This document shows, one piece after another, positions 26,313-36,140 of a stretch of 64,000 nucleotides of DNA. The position numbers were made by a program, and so were the translations under genes. Position 1 is the stretch's first letter. Each line of letters opens with the position of its first letter. This DNA is from G965276675 sp965276675 (GTDB lineage: Bacteria; Acidobacteriota; Terriglobia; Terriglobales; Acidobacteriaceae), in the NCBI GenBank assembly GCA_965276675.1, contig OZ255624.1:3224001-3288000 (forward strand), read 5' to 3'. Below the pieces are notes generated by a model. It saw nothing but the letters and a program-made list of their open reading frames with translations. It had not been told where the DNA came from and did no database searches.

Positions 26313-29300
26313 TCAGAAGGTTATTCTCCCCTGTAATTGAAGAAGCCGTGGCGAATTGGCTTGAGACCCTATATGACCAAAGTTCGGGTTAGTCCCCAGG
26401 TTGCCTGTATCCGGGGAACCAAAGATTACACGGTTAAATGTATTAAACGTATTCAACCCAAGGAAGAGATTTATCCTTTCAGACAAAGGGATATTCCGAC
26501 CGAGGCCCAAATCTTCGTCATAATAGGCGAAACTGCGAATGCCATCCAGCGTTCGCCGGACGTTTCCAAAAGTGAACGGAGCAGGAATACTGAATGCGGC
26601 AGGATTGAGGTAAACACTCTTAGCCGGATTGAAGCTGCCTTGATAACCCTTTAATGGTACCCCTGGAACGATGTTAGGGCGCAGAATCGCATTGAAGATG
26701 GGGAGATTATTCGGACTGTTCACGATAAACGGTTCGCCACTGTGGTAGGAATGAATTCCAGTAACTTGCCACCCACCAAGCAGAACACTGGCAACCGAAC
26801 GAGTCCCCAGATATGGCTGCCCCTTTCCAAATGGTAACTGCCATACATACGCTATGCTGACTATGTGGGGCGGTTGCAACGTGCTCAGTCCCCGTTCGCT
26901 TCGGGGATTAAATGCATTCTGTCCCCCCACAACCAATCCGGCACCCGTGGGTCCAGCGTAATCACTATCTGATAAAACCTTTGCCCAGGTATAACTTACG
27001 AGGATCGTGGGGCCTCTGCTGAACTGGCGCTGCAGCTTAACTTGAAGCGCATTATAGCTAGAATTAGCTTCATTCTGCGCGAGTTCCTGTATATTAAGAT
27101 ATTGCGGATATGGTCTCAAGGCTTGGGCGACCGTCCCGCTAAACCCCGGATAAGGAAGGGGTACTCCGGTTGCCTGTCCAGCCGAAGAGCTTAACGGAGC
27201 GTTCAATGTAGAGCCTAAGGAAAGGTATTTCGGGTCAACCTGGTTGGGATTTGCTAGTGCGCTCCCCAGATGATGACCGGAATTACCTACATACCCTAGA
27301 TCTAAGACGAAGTTACCGGCGAAATTGTTTTGAACATCCAGATTCCATGTTGTGATCCGTGCCGTCGTGCCATTCCGTTTTGCCAAGTAGGTGATGTTGC
27401 CGCCATTATCTAAAGTCGCATCTATATGTGGAGGCTTCCTAAACGCGGGAAATCCATCATTGATGTTGAAGGCCGGCGTCACGCCCAAATTTGGACTGGC
27501 GAAACTCGGAGAGGCGTTAAGACCATCGGAAAACTGTGTTCTCCATCCATTGTCGATGACGTCGCCCGTAGTCCCTTCAAACAAGCCAGCTCCTCCTCGA
27601 ATGACTGTATTCTTGTCCAAGGAATACGCAAAGCCTACACGGGGCTGAACGCCCGAATAGTCAATCGCGCTAAAGCGCTGGCAATTGCAGTAAGGCTGCC
27701 CCCCCGAGCCGGCAAAGGCGAGAGCACCGAGGCGCCCCCCGGCGCCCGGATTGGGCATATTGGGATCGAAGCTTGACAATGTATTATGTACCTGTGTTCT
27801 AGTGAAGGGAATGTCGTACCTAACTCCCAGGTTTAGTGTGAGGTTGGGTCTTAACTTCCAATTATCCTGCACGTAAACTGCCGCATATCTGTAACGTGTA
27901 CCAATCTCTACTGGCGTATACGACTGAGATGAGCTATCAACATTACCCAATAAGAAGCTGGCAAAACTGTTGCCAGTTGTGTTTGGAGCGCTTGGCTGGC
28001 TGGTCTCGAGACTGCTGAAAGTGAATGTGGCAGTGGAAGGGGAGTTGGTATTCCCCTGGATCCGCTGGTATTCTCCTCCTGCTTGTATTTCGTGGTTGCC
28101 TTTTGTGAGAGCAACGAAATCATTGTAGTCAAAACCATTGCTAATTAAGAATTGGCCAGTCGATCCCACACCAGGGTATCCATTGAAGTAAAGTAATGGT
28201 GGGGTGTTTGTCGGGATATTTCCGATTCCTAGAGTCACAGGTGAGTTATATCCTGGGCGAACGTAGCTTTCATTGGTGCGACTAAAGCCAAAGGCAAAGT
28301 GATTCAACAAAGAAGAGGAAAATACATGGTCCTCGCTTAGAATGACGATTAATGCATTGTTGGGGCTGCCCGTCCCGCTTGAGTAAAATGGTGGATTGTA
28401 GATTTGCCTGATACCTTGCTCGGCAGTGAATGGAGCGCCCCCCAAAAACCCGTGAAGCGTGTCGGACTTCCCCAAGGTATAATCGACCTTGCCACCGTAT
28501 TGCGTTGCGTCATTTGTATTTCGTTCAGCGTACGAATAATTATTCGTTTCGCTGCTATTGGTTGGGTTTGGGATGTAAGGAATAAAATTTCTTGCCACTT
28601 GCCCGATACGCGCTGCAGGTATCATGTTGTTAGGGAACTGCTGACGCGTGCAAATGCCCCCGGCACCACATTGCGTCGTAGCTGGGTCATAGATCGGGAT
28701 TACGTTACCGGAGCCGTCCAAGTATGAAGAGAAGTCGCCGGCACGTTCTTGAGTGGTTTGTATCGTAGCTAATGTTGAAGGGGCAGCCCCTGAAAAGCGA
28801 AAGCCGCTATAGTAAGCGAAGAAGAAGGCTTTGTTTTTTAAAATTGGGCCGCCAACGTTGGCGCCGAATTCGTTCTGTACCGTAGGAGCCCGTTTAGTTG
28901 CAAAATAACTCCGGGCATTCAAATCGGTATTCTCATTAAACTCAAAGATTTCCCCGTGCCAATCGTTGGTTCCCGAGCGAGTGTTGAAGGAGAGCACGCC
29001 GCCTGGTGTCCTTCCATATTGAGCGGAAAAGTTATTTTGTATCAGCGCGAACTCGGATAGCGCTTGTATCGGTATCGGTTGATAGGCATCGAAATCCGAC
29101 GAAGTGTTGGAAGTGAGATACGTCACTCCATCGATCTGGCTCTGTCCCGCATATCCTTGGCCGCCGCTGACGACCAGTGTGCTTCTCGGGCTACTGCCAT
29201 TCGAGTTGGCACCGGAAGACACGCCGGAAGCCACCCCTGGTGCCAGTGTGGCTACGGCAACCACGCTACGGGGACCGCCAAGGTTCGGCACCGGGAGAGA

Positions 29301-29741
29301 TGCGTAAGTTTGCGAGTCGAGGCCGGTGGTTGTCTCTGGCGTGGTTGTATTTAGGCTAGCAGAAGAGCCGGATACCTCAACCGTCTCGCTTGCGCCTCCG
29401 ATCTTAAGCGCAATCGCTTCGCTAGTTGTCTGCGCGAGCGACACGGTCACATTGTTAACCGCTTCAGCGGCGAAGCCAGCCTTCGTGACTCTGAGTGTGT
29501 ATACGCCCACTGATAGCACTGGGAATCCAAATTGCCCTGACGGACTGCTCTCTGTCGTGGACGTCACCCCGGTAGCATTGTCCGTCACTTCAATGGCAGC
29601 GTTTGGGACAACAGAATGTGCAGAGTCGTAAATAACACCAGATATGCTCCCGCCCCCGTTTGCCTGACCCCAGACCACCCCACCTGTCAGCGCCGTTGCT
29701 ATGATAAACAAAACGGCTGCGCACAGCTTGTTCGCTTTCAT
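26313..29741 (-). CDS. TonB-dependent receptor, Oar-like, with carboxypeptidase-regulatory-like domain
   Basis: 1142 residues. A signal peptide (CAAVLFIIATALTGGVVWGQ) precedes the Ig-like regulatory domain (SISGVIYDSAHSVVPNAAIE), a plug-like region (FSAQYGRTPGGVLSFNTRSG and NEFGANVGGPILKNKAFFFA) and a long barrel closing with LLQLQGRITF. A GGAG lies eight bases ahead of the ATG. Base composition is noticeably more AT-rich in places than in the 4961-8551 receptor. Next to Ldh and PhyH genes, it probably imports a substrate for them, but which one cannot be read from the sequence. Confidence 0.92.
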   Translation of the reverse strand: MKANKLCAAVLFIIATALTGGVVWGQANGGGSISGVIYDSAHSVVPNAAIEVTDNATGVTSTTESSPSGQFGFPVLSVGVYTLRVTKAGFAAEAVNNVTVSLAQTTSEAIALKIGGASETVEVSGSSASLNTTTPETTTGLDSQTYASLPVPNLGGPRSVVAVATLAPGVASGVSSGANSNGSSPRSTLVVSGGQGYAGQSQIDGVTYLTSNTSSDFDAYQPIPIQALSEFALIQNNFSAQYGRTPGGVLSFNTRSGTNDWHGEIFEFNENTDLNARSYFATKRAPTVQNEFGANVGGPILKNKAFFFAYYSGFRFSGAAPSTLATIQTTQERAGDFSSYLDGSGNVIPIYDPATTQCGAGGICTRQQFPNNMIPAARIGQVARNFIPYIPNPTNSSETNNYSYAERNTNDATQYGGKVDYTLGKSDTLHGFLGGAPFTAEQGIRQIYNPPFYSSGTGSPNNALIVILSEDHVFSSSLLNHFAFGFSRTNESYVRPGYNSPVTLGIGNIPTNTPPLLYFNGYPGVGSTGQFLISNGFDYNDFVALTKGNHEIQAGGEYQRIQGNTNSPSTATFTFSSLETSQPSAPNTTGNSFASFLLGNVDSSSQSYTPVEIGTRYRYAAVYVQDNWKLRPNLTLNLGVRYDIPFTRTQVHNTLSSFDPNMPNPGAGGRLGALAFAGSGGQPYCNCQRFSAIDYSGVQPRVGFAYSLDKNTVIRGGAGLFEGTTGDVIDNGWRTQFSDGLNASPSFASPNLGVTPAFNINDGFPAFRKPPHIDATLDNGGNITYLAKRNGTTARITTWNLDVQNNFAGNFVLDLGYVGNSGHHLGSALANPNQVDPKYLSLGSTLNAPLSSSAGQATGVPLPYPGFSGTVAQALRPYPQYLNIQELAQNEANSSYNALQVKLQRQFSRGPTILVSYTWAKVLSDSDYAGPTGAGLVVGGQNAFNPRSERGLSTLQPPHIVSIAYVWQLPFGKGQPYLGTRSVASVLLGGWQVTGIHSYHSGEPFIVNSPNNLPIFNAILRPNIVPGVPLKGYQGSFNPAKSVYLNPAAFSIPAPFTFGNVRRTLDGIRSFAYYDEDLGLGRNIPLSERINLFLGLNTFNTFNRVIFGSPDTGNLGTNPNFGHIGSQANSPRLLQLQGRITF

Positions 29742-29819
29742 ACGGTCTCCGAATTAAGAATCTAGCCATTCCATGCGCTACTCTTTTCAATCAATTGCAA
29801 TCATCCAGAACAGTCGATT

Positions 29820-30641
29820 TCAAACGGCAGGTTCATACTCGGAACCCGCCTCCTCAATGCTGATCGCCTTGAAATTAGGGCGAGCAAATTTCTCCACAGG
29901 CACCGCCCCAACAGGGTTTAGATGGAACTGGTCTACTCCTCGGCAAAGGTAAGTTTTGAAGTTAGGATTGACATGCACGTCGTTCTTGACATTAGTTCCT
30001 GAGAATCGCATCGTCAATCCGACCCGCCTTCGATCAGATGGATTGGCGGGCGAGCCATGCACAGCTGCATCGTCGTGCAGCGAAACTTCACCCGCTTTCA
30101 GGCACATAGACACGGCAGCATCGTCGCGAAAGCTTCCCCTTTCAAGTTCGAGCGTGAGAATTGAATTCGTCGCCGTCGAGCGCTGGTGTTTCATGATTCC
30201 AGCCTTGTGTGACCCTGGGACGATCTTCATTGCTCCGTTTTCTTCGTCAACGTCAGTGAAGGCTAACCACACGGTCACGGAGTTATGCGGGCTCATCGGC
30301 CAGTAGTAGGCGTCCTGGTGCCATCCAACGGTCTCCATGGTTCGTGGTTCTTTTACGAAGAAGCTGCTGGCCCAAAGAAAGAAATTGGGGCCCAAAACCC
30401 CTTCGACTAAATCGTGGACTTTCGGATTCATGCAAATGTCGAAGAGCCACCGGCTCGTTTCGTGCCATTCGCGGATGTCCTTCGCCGTTTCCCCTGAACG
30501 GAGGAGTGCCATCAGCTGGGGTAGCTCTTCTTTTAGTGTGCGCATCTCCTCGGGTGTATATACCGAGGGTGTTCCTATGAGATAACCATTCTCCCTGTAA
30601 GATTCCTTTTGCTTCTCGCTCAACCGATATTTGGGATCCAT
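29820..30641 (-). CDS. Phytanoyl-CoA dioxygenase (PhyH) family protein
   Basis: 273 residues. His108 and Asp110 in VGWHQDAYYWP and distal His195 in AVHGSPANPSDRRR form the predicted Fe(II) triad; the Arg cluster that follows would hold 2-oxoglutarate. AFTDVDEENGAMKIVPGSHK is the family's central motif, and MSPHNSVTVWLAF precedes it. It lies 78 bp upstream of the TonB receptor on the same strand and may share its transcript. A strong sigma70 promoter and a 23-base palindrome lie upstream. Confidence 0.88.
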   Translation of the reverse strand: MDPKYRLSEKQKESYRENGYLIGTPSVYTPEEMRTLKEELPQLMALLRSGETAKDIREWHETSRWLFDICMNPKVHDLVEGVLGPNFFLWASSFFVKEPRTMETVGWHQDAYYWPMSPHNSVTVWLAFTDVDEENGAMKIVPGSHKAGIMKHQRSTATNSILTLELERGSFRDDAAVSMCLKAGEVSLHDDAAVHGSPANPSDRRRVGLTMRFSGTNVKNDVHVNPNFKTYLCRGVDQFHLNPVGAVPVEKFARPNFKAISIEEAGSEYEPAV

Positions 30642-30717
30642 ACTCTCTCCTCCATACGACGGTATGACCTATTGTTTTGCCTGTGGCACTTCCCAGAGAT
30701 TCATTCGAACCAGCAGG

Positions 30718-30782
30718 ATATTAAGCTGGCCGCCATTTGTTGTCAAGCCGTTTTCGAAAGCTATTCCGTAATGTAGAATAGC
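30718..30782 (-). promoter_or_regulatory. Promoter and upstream palindrome of PhyH gene
   Basis: Minus strand: TTGACA (30746-30741), 17 bases, TAATAT (30723-30718). Upstream of the -35, GCTATTC (30760-30766) and GAATAGC (30776-30782) form an inverted repeat with a nine-base spacer. The position just upstream of -35 would suit an activator. Confidence 0.65.
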
Positions 30783-31268
30783 AAAATATCTGTGGCCTCA
30801 TACTGCGCATCGGACCGATCCAGTTGGACGATGTCGCAAGCTGCACAAGCAATGTGTCCCTTAGACATGAAACAACCCTGCATGTTTCTGGGGTTCACAG
30901 TGGTTGCGCTTCGCGCGGATTCATGTCATTTATAGATGAGCTTGCAGGTCGTATCGGGCCCGATCCTTCTTATCCCGAAGCTGACGAGGAGAAGGCTCGG
31001 AGTTTTCCGTGGTACGGAACGCAGTTCCATAGTTATTGACAGGTTTCTGGTTGTTAGAGGATCATCATCCCGAAGCATTCCAGCCTCAGGATGGCACGCC
31101 CAGAGCTTTGTTGGCTTGATCTTAATAAGGAAGGAATCGTGAGGTCGATGCGGCCGATCCTCGAGTTTGTACACGAGATCGTCGACGATCGCGCTAGTTC
31201 GCTTTCCATCTTATTTCAAAAGTTTTCGATTCTTCCGTATCACGGCAATGTAGGCGTAAGGATTACTT
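30783..31268. other. Non-coding or unrecognised stretch
   Basis: About 480 bases with only short, unconvincing open frames on both strands. I recognise no gene, RNA or IS remnant. It must contain the promoter for the carboxylesterase gene at its right end. Confidence 0.4.
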
Positions 31269-33122
31269 GTGAAATATTTGACCTTCTACGTACCGATGTT
31301 TCAGCAGAGCACTAAAAGCTATACTTCCAAGCCGTGCGTTTCTTTCATTTTGCTTCTTTTGCTCTACTCTTCCGTTCTTACCGCACAATACTCCAAACCT
31401 GCCACTGAGTTGCCCAAGTTGGTCGAATCAACTGGCCTGACAGTAGAGACGGCGCAGGGTGAGCTTCGCGGAAGTTTCGAAAATTCGCGTTCGGATCCTA
31501 TCTCACGTTCCGCCTCCAGTCCTAAGATTCGTGTCTTCAAGGGGATTCCATTCGCGGAGCCGCCCACAGGGCCAATGCGGTGGCGCCCCCCCGAAAAGTT
31601 GAACGTCTGGCAGGGTGTGCGGGAAGCGACCCGCTTTGGTAGCTCCTGTATGCAAGGAGTGCGCCCCAGCAGCGCGGAGAGCAGCATAAGCGAGGACTGC
31701 CTTTACCTCAACGTATGGTCGCCAGTCCTTTCTCGCGATCTCAAGCCTCTACCGGTGATGGTATGGATTCACGGAGGCGGATTCGTTGTCGGATCGGGCG
31801 ACATGGATGCTGCGAGGCTTGCTGCCAAGGGTGTAGTTATCGTCACTTTCAATTACCGTTTGGGCGTCTTTGGATTTCTCGCCCACCCCGCACTGACCGC
31901 CGAATCGGAGCACCACGCCTCGGGCAATTATGGATTGATGGATCAGATCGCCGCGCTTCATTGGGTTCAGCAGAACATCGGTGCCTTTGGAGGTGACTCT
32001 GCACAGGTTACAGTTTTCGGCGAATCCGCTGGAGGCACAAGCATCGGCTATCTCCTCGCCTCTCCTCTAGCCCACGGACTTTTCGCGCGAGCTATTCTGG
32101 AAAGTCCATCGCGACTTTTCCTGCCAGACCCCAAGCTAACGGTGCCCTATGCCGGGCTTCCGTCTATGGAATCCATCGGTTCAGCCATCGATCCGAGCAT
32201 TGCTCATTTAAGGCAACTCAGCTCTTGGGCGGTCATGAAACAGGCAGCGGCGGTTACCAATAGTCTCTTTGCGGCTGGTAGCCCGGAGCGCATCGGCTTG
32301 CGACCGGAAAGCCATGTACATGATCCACGTAATCATGATTCCCCATGGTGGGCCTTCGCCGACGGATATGTTATTCCGCAGCCACTGATTGAATTGTACA
32401 AGGAAGGTCGTGAGGCAGCAGTCCCGGTTATGCTAGGCACTAATGCGAACGAAGGATCTATGTTTCTACATAAGTTTCCAATTGACACTCACGCAGCTTA
32501 TAGAGGCTATCTACGAGACAACTACCACCCTTGCTCAGATGAGCTTCTCGCTGTGTATCCAGCAGAGTCTTCGGTACAGATCCGCGAGGCTGTTGAACAC
32601 ATCATCACCGACGCCTTCTTCGTGTATGGAGTCCAGTTCGCCGCGACTTCGTTATCACAACGTAACCCATCCGTTTATGTCTATCGTTTCACGCGAGTCT
32701 CTCCTAAGGGACTCATCACGGGCGATGGAGCCTGGCATGGTAGTGAGGTCGCCTATGTGTTTGGGCAGTCGACACCAACTATCGCGCCCGACCTTTACCG
32801 CGAGCAAGATGCTCGGCTCTCGGGTATGATGATGGATGCTTGGGTCCGCTTCGCCAGCAGCGGTGATCCTTCAGAGAGAAGTATTCCGTGGCCCGCTTGG
32901 CGGCCAAACGAGCGCTATTATCTGGACTTCGGGGACTCCATCAGTGTCCACCAATTAGAGGACATGATACGCTTCCGAATTTTTGCTCAAATATTTTCGC
33001 CGCAACTTTCCGCAACATGCCAGATGCACTCACCTCAAATTGAGTCATTTGCAGATCCCCAGGGCATGAATTCACAAAGCCACTCCTCCGCACTCTGGTC
33101 TGAACCGCCGCGCCTCAAATAA
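31269..33122 (+). CDS. Type-B carboxylesterase, secreted
   Basis: 617 residues. A hydrophobic leader (CVSFILLLLLYSSVLTAQ) predicts export. The alpha/beta-hydrolase marks of the cholinesterase/carboxylesterase family are present: SEDCLYLNVWSP, the oxyanion GGGF, the nucleophile Ser253 in VFGESAGGTS, Glu395 in GTNANEGSMF and His490 in WHGSEVAYVF. The enzyme would cleave carboxylic esters in the periplasm, perhaps aromatic or acetyl esters on plant polysaccharide. Start is GTG at 31269; an in-frame ATG at 31296 would also keep the leader. The C-terminal 60 residues are low in similarity to the family core. Confidence 0.88.
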   Translation: MKYLTFYVPMFQQSTKSYTSKPCVSFILLLLLYSSVLTAQYSKPATELPKLVESTGLTVETAQGELRGSFENSRSDPISRSASSPKIRVFKGIPFAEPPTGPMRWRPPEKLNVWQGVREATRFGSSCMQGVRPSSAESSISEDCLYLNVWSPVLSRDLKPLPVMVWIHGGGFVVGSGDMDAARLAAKGVVIVTFNYRLGVFGFLAHPALTAESEHHASGNYGLMDQIAALHWVQQNIGAFGGDSAQVTVFGESAGGTSIGYLLASPLAHGLFARAILESPSRLFLPDPKLTVPYAGLPSMESIGSAIDPSIAHLRQLSSWAVMKQAAAVTNSLFAAGSPERIGLRPESHVHDPRNHDSPWWAFADGYVIPQPLIELYKEGREAAVPVMLGTNANEGSMFLHKFPIDTHAAYRGYLRDNYHPCSDELLAVYPAESSVQIREAVEHIITDAFFVYGVQFAATSLSQRNPSVYVYRFTRVSPKGLITGDGAWHGSEVAYVFGQSTPTIAPDLYREQDARLSGMMMDAWVRFASSGDPSERSIPWPAWRPNERYYLDFGDSISVHQLEDMIRFRIFAQIFSPQLSATCQMHSPQIESFADPQGMNSQSHSSALWSEPPRLK

Positions 33123-33634
33123 AGTTTTAGACATCGTTAAAGTCAATCATCGGAAATCGGATTCTCAATATATCTTCTCCAGTTCGGTCACGCCGCCTTG
33201 CATATGGTCATCCTGGTTTATATCACTAACAGTTGAATCACTATTCAAAAGTTATCCGCGTATTAGTTGTCGCATCTCTAGACACGTATGCAACGCAAAG
33301 TTAGCTTTAGCCATTTGATCGACTGCTGTCCTGTTCACATTGCGAATTCCGAGAGGGTGACGCGAACGATTGGCGTGAGCGCCGCATGCTTGATCGAAGT
33401 CACTTCACGGCGGAAAATTCGTTTGTCCCCACGGAGCTTTTTTAGACCACGATAAAAACATTTTTATAGTTGAATGGGTCGAAGTAGGAAGGATCAGAAA
33501 GCTGCGGAGACTTTAAGAATCTGTTATAAACCGTATAGCCTCTAAAAACTAGAGATAATCGCCTTCTCCCGTGGTATACACAATCACCGTCTTCTCAAGA
33601 ATTGCCAAGTTTACAGTTTTATTGTATTCGCGCG
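33123..33634. other. Intergenic, nothing recognised
   Basis: AT-rich stretch without a supported gene. A small hairpin (CTCTA-N5-TAGAG near 33541) lies at its right part, too short and without a T-run to call a terminator. Confidence 0.4.
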
Positions 33635-34146
33635 CTAAGAACTGAATGACTTGTGGGAAACGTAAGCAGGGTGCTGCTCGGAAAACCTCTGCCGGCCGTG
33701 CCATTTCGTAGGCGCAATCTCCGAGATGTAAAGAGGGCTAGCCATGGAGGCAGCACCAATGCCGATGCCCCAACAATCCGAAACATGATAAAGATCGCGA
33801 ACGAAGGTGCGAGTGCCGTACCGAATGCTGACAGTAGGAAACAAACTGCAGAGATGAACAGTATCTTGTGGCGACCGAGTATATCTCCACCGAAACCGGC
33901 GACTGCGGCACCGAGCACGCATCCAGCAAGCGCTGAACTAGCCGCCCATCCCGCTGCGGCCGGGCTGAGAACGAAGTAGATTTACAACAGCCCGATGGCA
34001 CCTGAAATGACCGCCGTGTCGTAGCCGAAAAGCAATCCGCCGAGTGCCGCGACTCCAGAGATCAGCACCATGTATAGCGATCCGGAGATACGCTCCTTAT
34101 GTGGAGTAGTAAATCGGACGATTGGTGTCGGGTTCGCAGGAGTCAT
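33635..34146 (-). pseudogene. MFS sugar porter, truncated pseudogene
   Basis: From ATG 34146 the minus strand reads into sugar-porter helix 1 (ALGGLLFGYDTAVISGAIGL), hits a TAA at 33982-33984, then continues in the same frame with CVLGAAVAGFGGDILGRHKI and helix 3. Near 33764 the frame changes to give GIGAASMASPLYISEIAPTK. Similarity ends at about 33690. Only about the first third of a 450-500 residue transporter remains, with one nonsense codon and one frameshift. It resembles the intact porter at 17574-18944 in family but is not a close copy. Confidence 0.8.
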
Positions 34147-34195
34147 TTGCCACCGTTTGTATGAACACTGCAGGAGTCGATCGCTTCCAGCTAGT

Positions 34196-35041
34196 TTATT
34201 CGTTTTTGCCGCTCGACCAGGTGGCAAAACGCTGTGCCTGCCGCCGCGCCATCCAATCACAAATCGCGTCAAGATCGGCGATGGGCTGCTGGGTATATGG
34301 AAGAGTGTGAAGATAGGGCGGCGGACCAAACTCGGGCGTAAGCGTCGCTTCATCAGTTCCTCGCGCTTGCTGCGCCGACCAGATCATCTCCCACCAGCGC
34401 TCGTGTGCTTCGAGATGTGTATGCCATTCCGGGGCGCGAGGGTCGGGCACCTGCGGGCCTTGCTCATAGCCCACCCTTGCGTGAGTGTGATGACAATTCT
34501 GCGCTACGCGAGAAAAGATCGGGCCAGCATCTGCAAGCAATCGTTCCGCTACGCATACCCAGTGACTGAAGTCAGCGGTGAGCCTTATATCTGGAATACG
34601 CTTCAGCAGGCGACAAGTATTCCACGGATTGCCGAAGAATCGGGAGCGATGTGTCTCGTGATTGATCACTACGCCTAGCTGCTCTTCCATGTTTTTAACC
34701 GCGCTATAGAAGTCTTCAGCTTCGTCGAGCGACCAGGCATCCGAGGCGGTATGCGCATTGAAGAACCATGGCTCGCCGTCCAGACACTCTTCAATTTGTT
34801 CGCGCAACGAGGCGAGGTGCACTTCCACGGTGCCGCCTCCATTCTTCATATTGCTGAAGACCTGCGGTATCCACGCCAGGCCCTCATCTTTCAAAACGCG
34901 TCGCAGTTCCGGAGTGTAAGGCACGATTCTCGGCGAGAACTCGAGTGCCTGATAGCCTATCTCGCGCCAGTGCGCCAGGTGTGGCTTTAGTCCGCTGGTG
35001 AGATCCACGCCCCAGAGGTGGCGTACAAGGAACAGCTTCAT
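34196..35041 (-). CDS. Sugar phosphate isomerase/epimerase-like TIM-barrel protein
   Basis: 281 residues of the xylose-isomerase-like TIM-barrel (AP endonuclease 2) superfamily. Candidate metal ligands lie in VINHETHRSR (Glu/His), LTADFSHWVCV (Asp/His), HHTHARVGYEQG (His) and TLTPEFGPPPY (Glu), the order typical of these barrels. Such enzymes isomerise or epimerise sugars or cyclitols. The ATG overlaps the stop of the upstream PhyH gene by four bases (ATGA), so the two are translationally coupled and probably act on the same compound. Confidence 0.83.
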   Translation of the reverse strand: MKLFLVRHLWGVDLTSGLKPHLAHWREIGYQALEFSPRIVPYTPELRRVLKDEGLAWIPQVFSNMKNGGGTVEVHLASLREQIEECLDGEPWFFNAHTASDAWSLDEAEDFYSAVKNMEEQLGVVINHETHRSRFFGNPWNTCRLLKRIPDIRLTADFSHWVCVAERLLADAGPIFSRVAQNCHHTHARVGYEQGPQVPDPRAPEWHTHLEAHERWWEMIWSAQQARGTDEATLTPEFGPPPYLHTLPYTQQPIADLDAICDWMARRQAQRFATWSSGKNE

Positions 35042-35994
35042 CTGGCCGACGCCGATTTTTCCGCGGTCAGCTGACGAGCATGCTCGGCCGCCATCGCCTT
35101 CTGGTCGTCATCGTTCCAGTCCACGCAGCCGCCGCCCAAGTCAGGCCGTACAAAGGCGCTGGCAACACTTTCCACTCCCTTGTAGGCGTAGGGGTCGGTA
35201 CCGGCGACCAGGACAACATCGCGATAATCGGCAAGGGCTATCGAGGTCTTGTCGGCTGGCTTGACCCAGGGCAGCAGAGACTCGGCGCTCATATAGTGAT
35301 TCACCAGCGTGCGGCGAAAATCGCTTTGTGATCGATTTGGCAAAGAACGGTGAAGCAGATAGCCATTGAAGAAGACAACCGAGCCGGCTTTGACCTCGAC
35401 AGGAATCGAGTCTTCATCCTGCCATGGAAAGTTCCAGGATTCGTGCGTACAGTCGAAGCGGGTGTCGCTACGGTTACGCTGCGGCCAAAGTATGCCACGC
35501 GTTTGAGACCCGGGAAGCACCCACAGGCAGCCGTTCTCTACCGTGGCATCGTCCATAGCAATCCAGGCACCAGCCAGAGAGCGATCACGCGTTGGGATGA
35601 AGTCTTCATCCTGATGCCATGCCTGCCCTGGCTTTCCTGCGGCTTTCACGAACAGCATGGATTGCATGCACTTCAGATTCGGACCGATCAGCAGCTTTAA
35701 CATGTCTATAATGCGCGGATGGGAGAGCGTCGTCAATATCTGCCCGGAGAGCTTATGCGGAAAGTGGACGCAAAGAACCCGCCTCATTGCGGCTGTTGCG
35801 GCGTGCAATGAAGCACTTAGGAGACCGGTTACTGTTGCTCCGGCAATAAACAAAACCAAACGTAATCGACGACGGACCTTCATGGCTCCCGATTCTAAAC
35901 TCAGCGATTGATCAGCAATCACCTTTTCGCCATCCGTTGGCTCATCGGCCCACATGACCAGATCGGCCCCGACAAGTTGGCTCCGGATTTCCAC
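35038..35994 (-). CDS. Phytanoyl-CoA dioxygenase (PhyH) family protein with atypical N-terminus
   Basis: 318 residues as read. From about residue 75 the PhyH core is clear: LIGPNLKCMQSMLFVKAAGK, His127 and Asp129 in AWHQDEDFIPTRDRSLAGAW, DDATVENGCLWVLPGSQ, and distal His in LLHRSLPNRSQSDFRRTLV. The first 70 residues, with a hydrophobic stretch (LRLVLFIAGATVTGLLSASL), do not look like a PhyH N-terminus and may reflect a frameshift or a wrong start such as the Met at about residue 38. Coupled to the TIM-barrel gene downstream. Confidence 0.78.
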   Translation of the reverse strand: MEIRSQLVGADLVMWADEPTDGEKVIADQSLSLESGAMKVRRRLRLVLFIAGATVTGLLSASLHAATAAMRRVLCVHFPHKLSGQILTTLSHPRIIDMLKLLIGPNLKCMQSMLFVKAAGKPGQAWHQDEDFIPTRDRSLAGAWIAMDDATVENGCLWVLPGSQTRGILWPQRNRSDTRFDCTHESWNFPWQDEDSIPVEVKAGSVVFFNGYLLHRSLPNRSQSDFRRTLVNHYMSAESLLPWVKPADKTSIALADYRDVVLVAGTDPYAYKGVESVASAFVRPDLGGGCVDWNDDDQKAMAAEHARQLTAEKSASAR

Positions 35995-36140
35995 TCGAGC
36001 TGCTGCTTTACTGAAATTACGGCTCTGATCTTAAATCCTCAACCATCCGATCTCCTTCATAGCGTCGCTTGCTAGAAGCACATCAATCAAGTTTCGTGAT
36101 CGCACTTGGCATGACGATAACGCCGTCGCAAAGGCTAGAC

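Noticed and set aside
30824..31315. Small plus-strand frames between the PhyH and esterase genes
   Set aside because: Short, overlapping, no ribosome sites and no recognisable domain.
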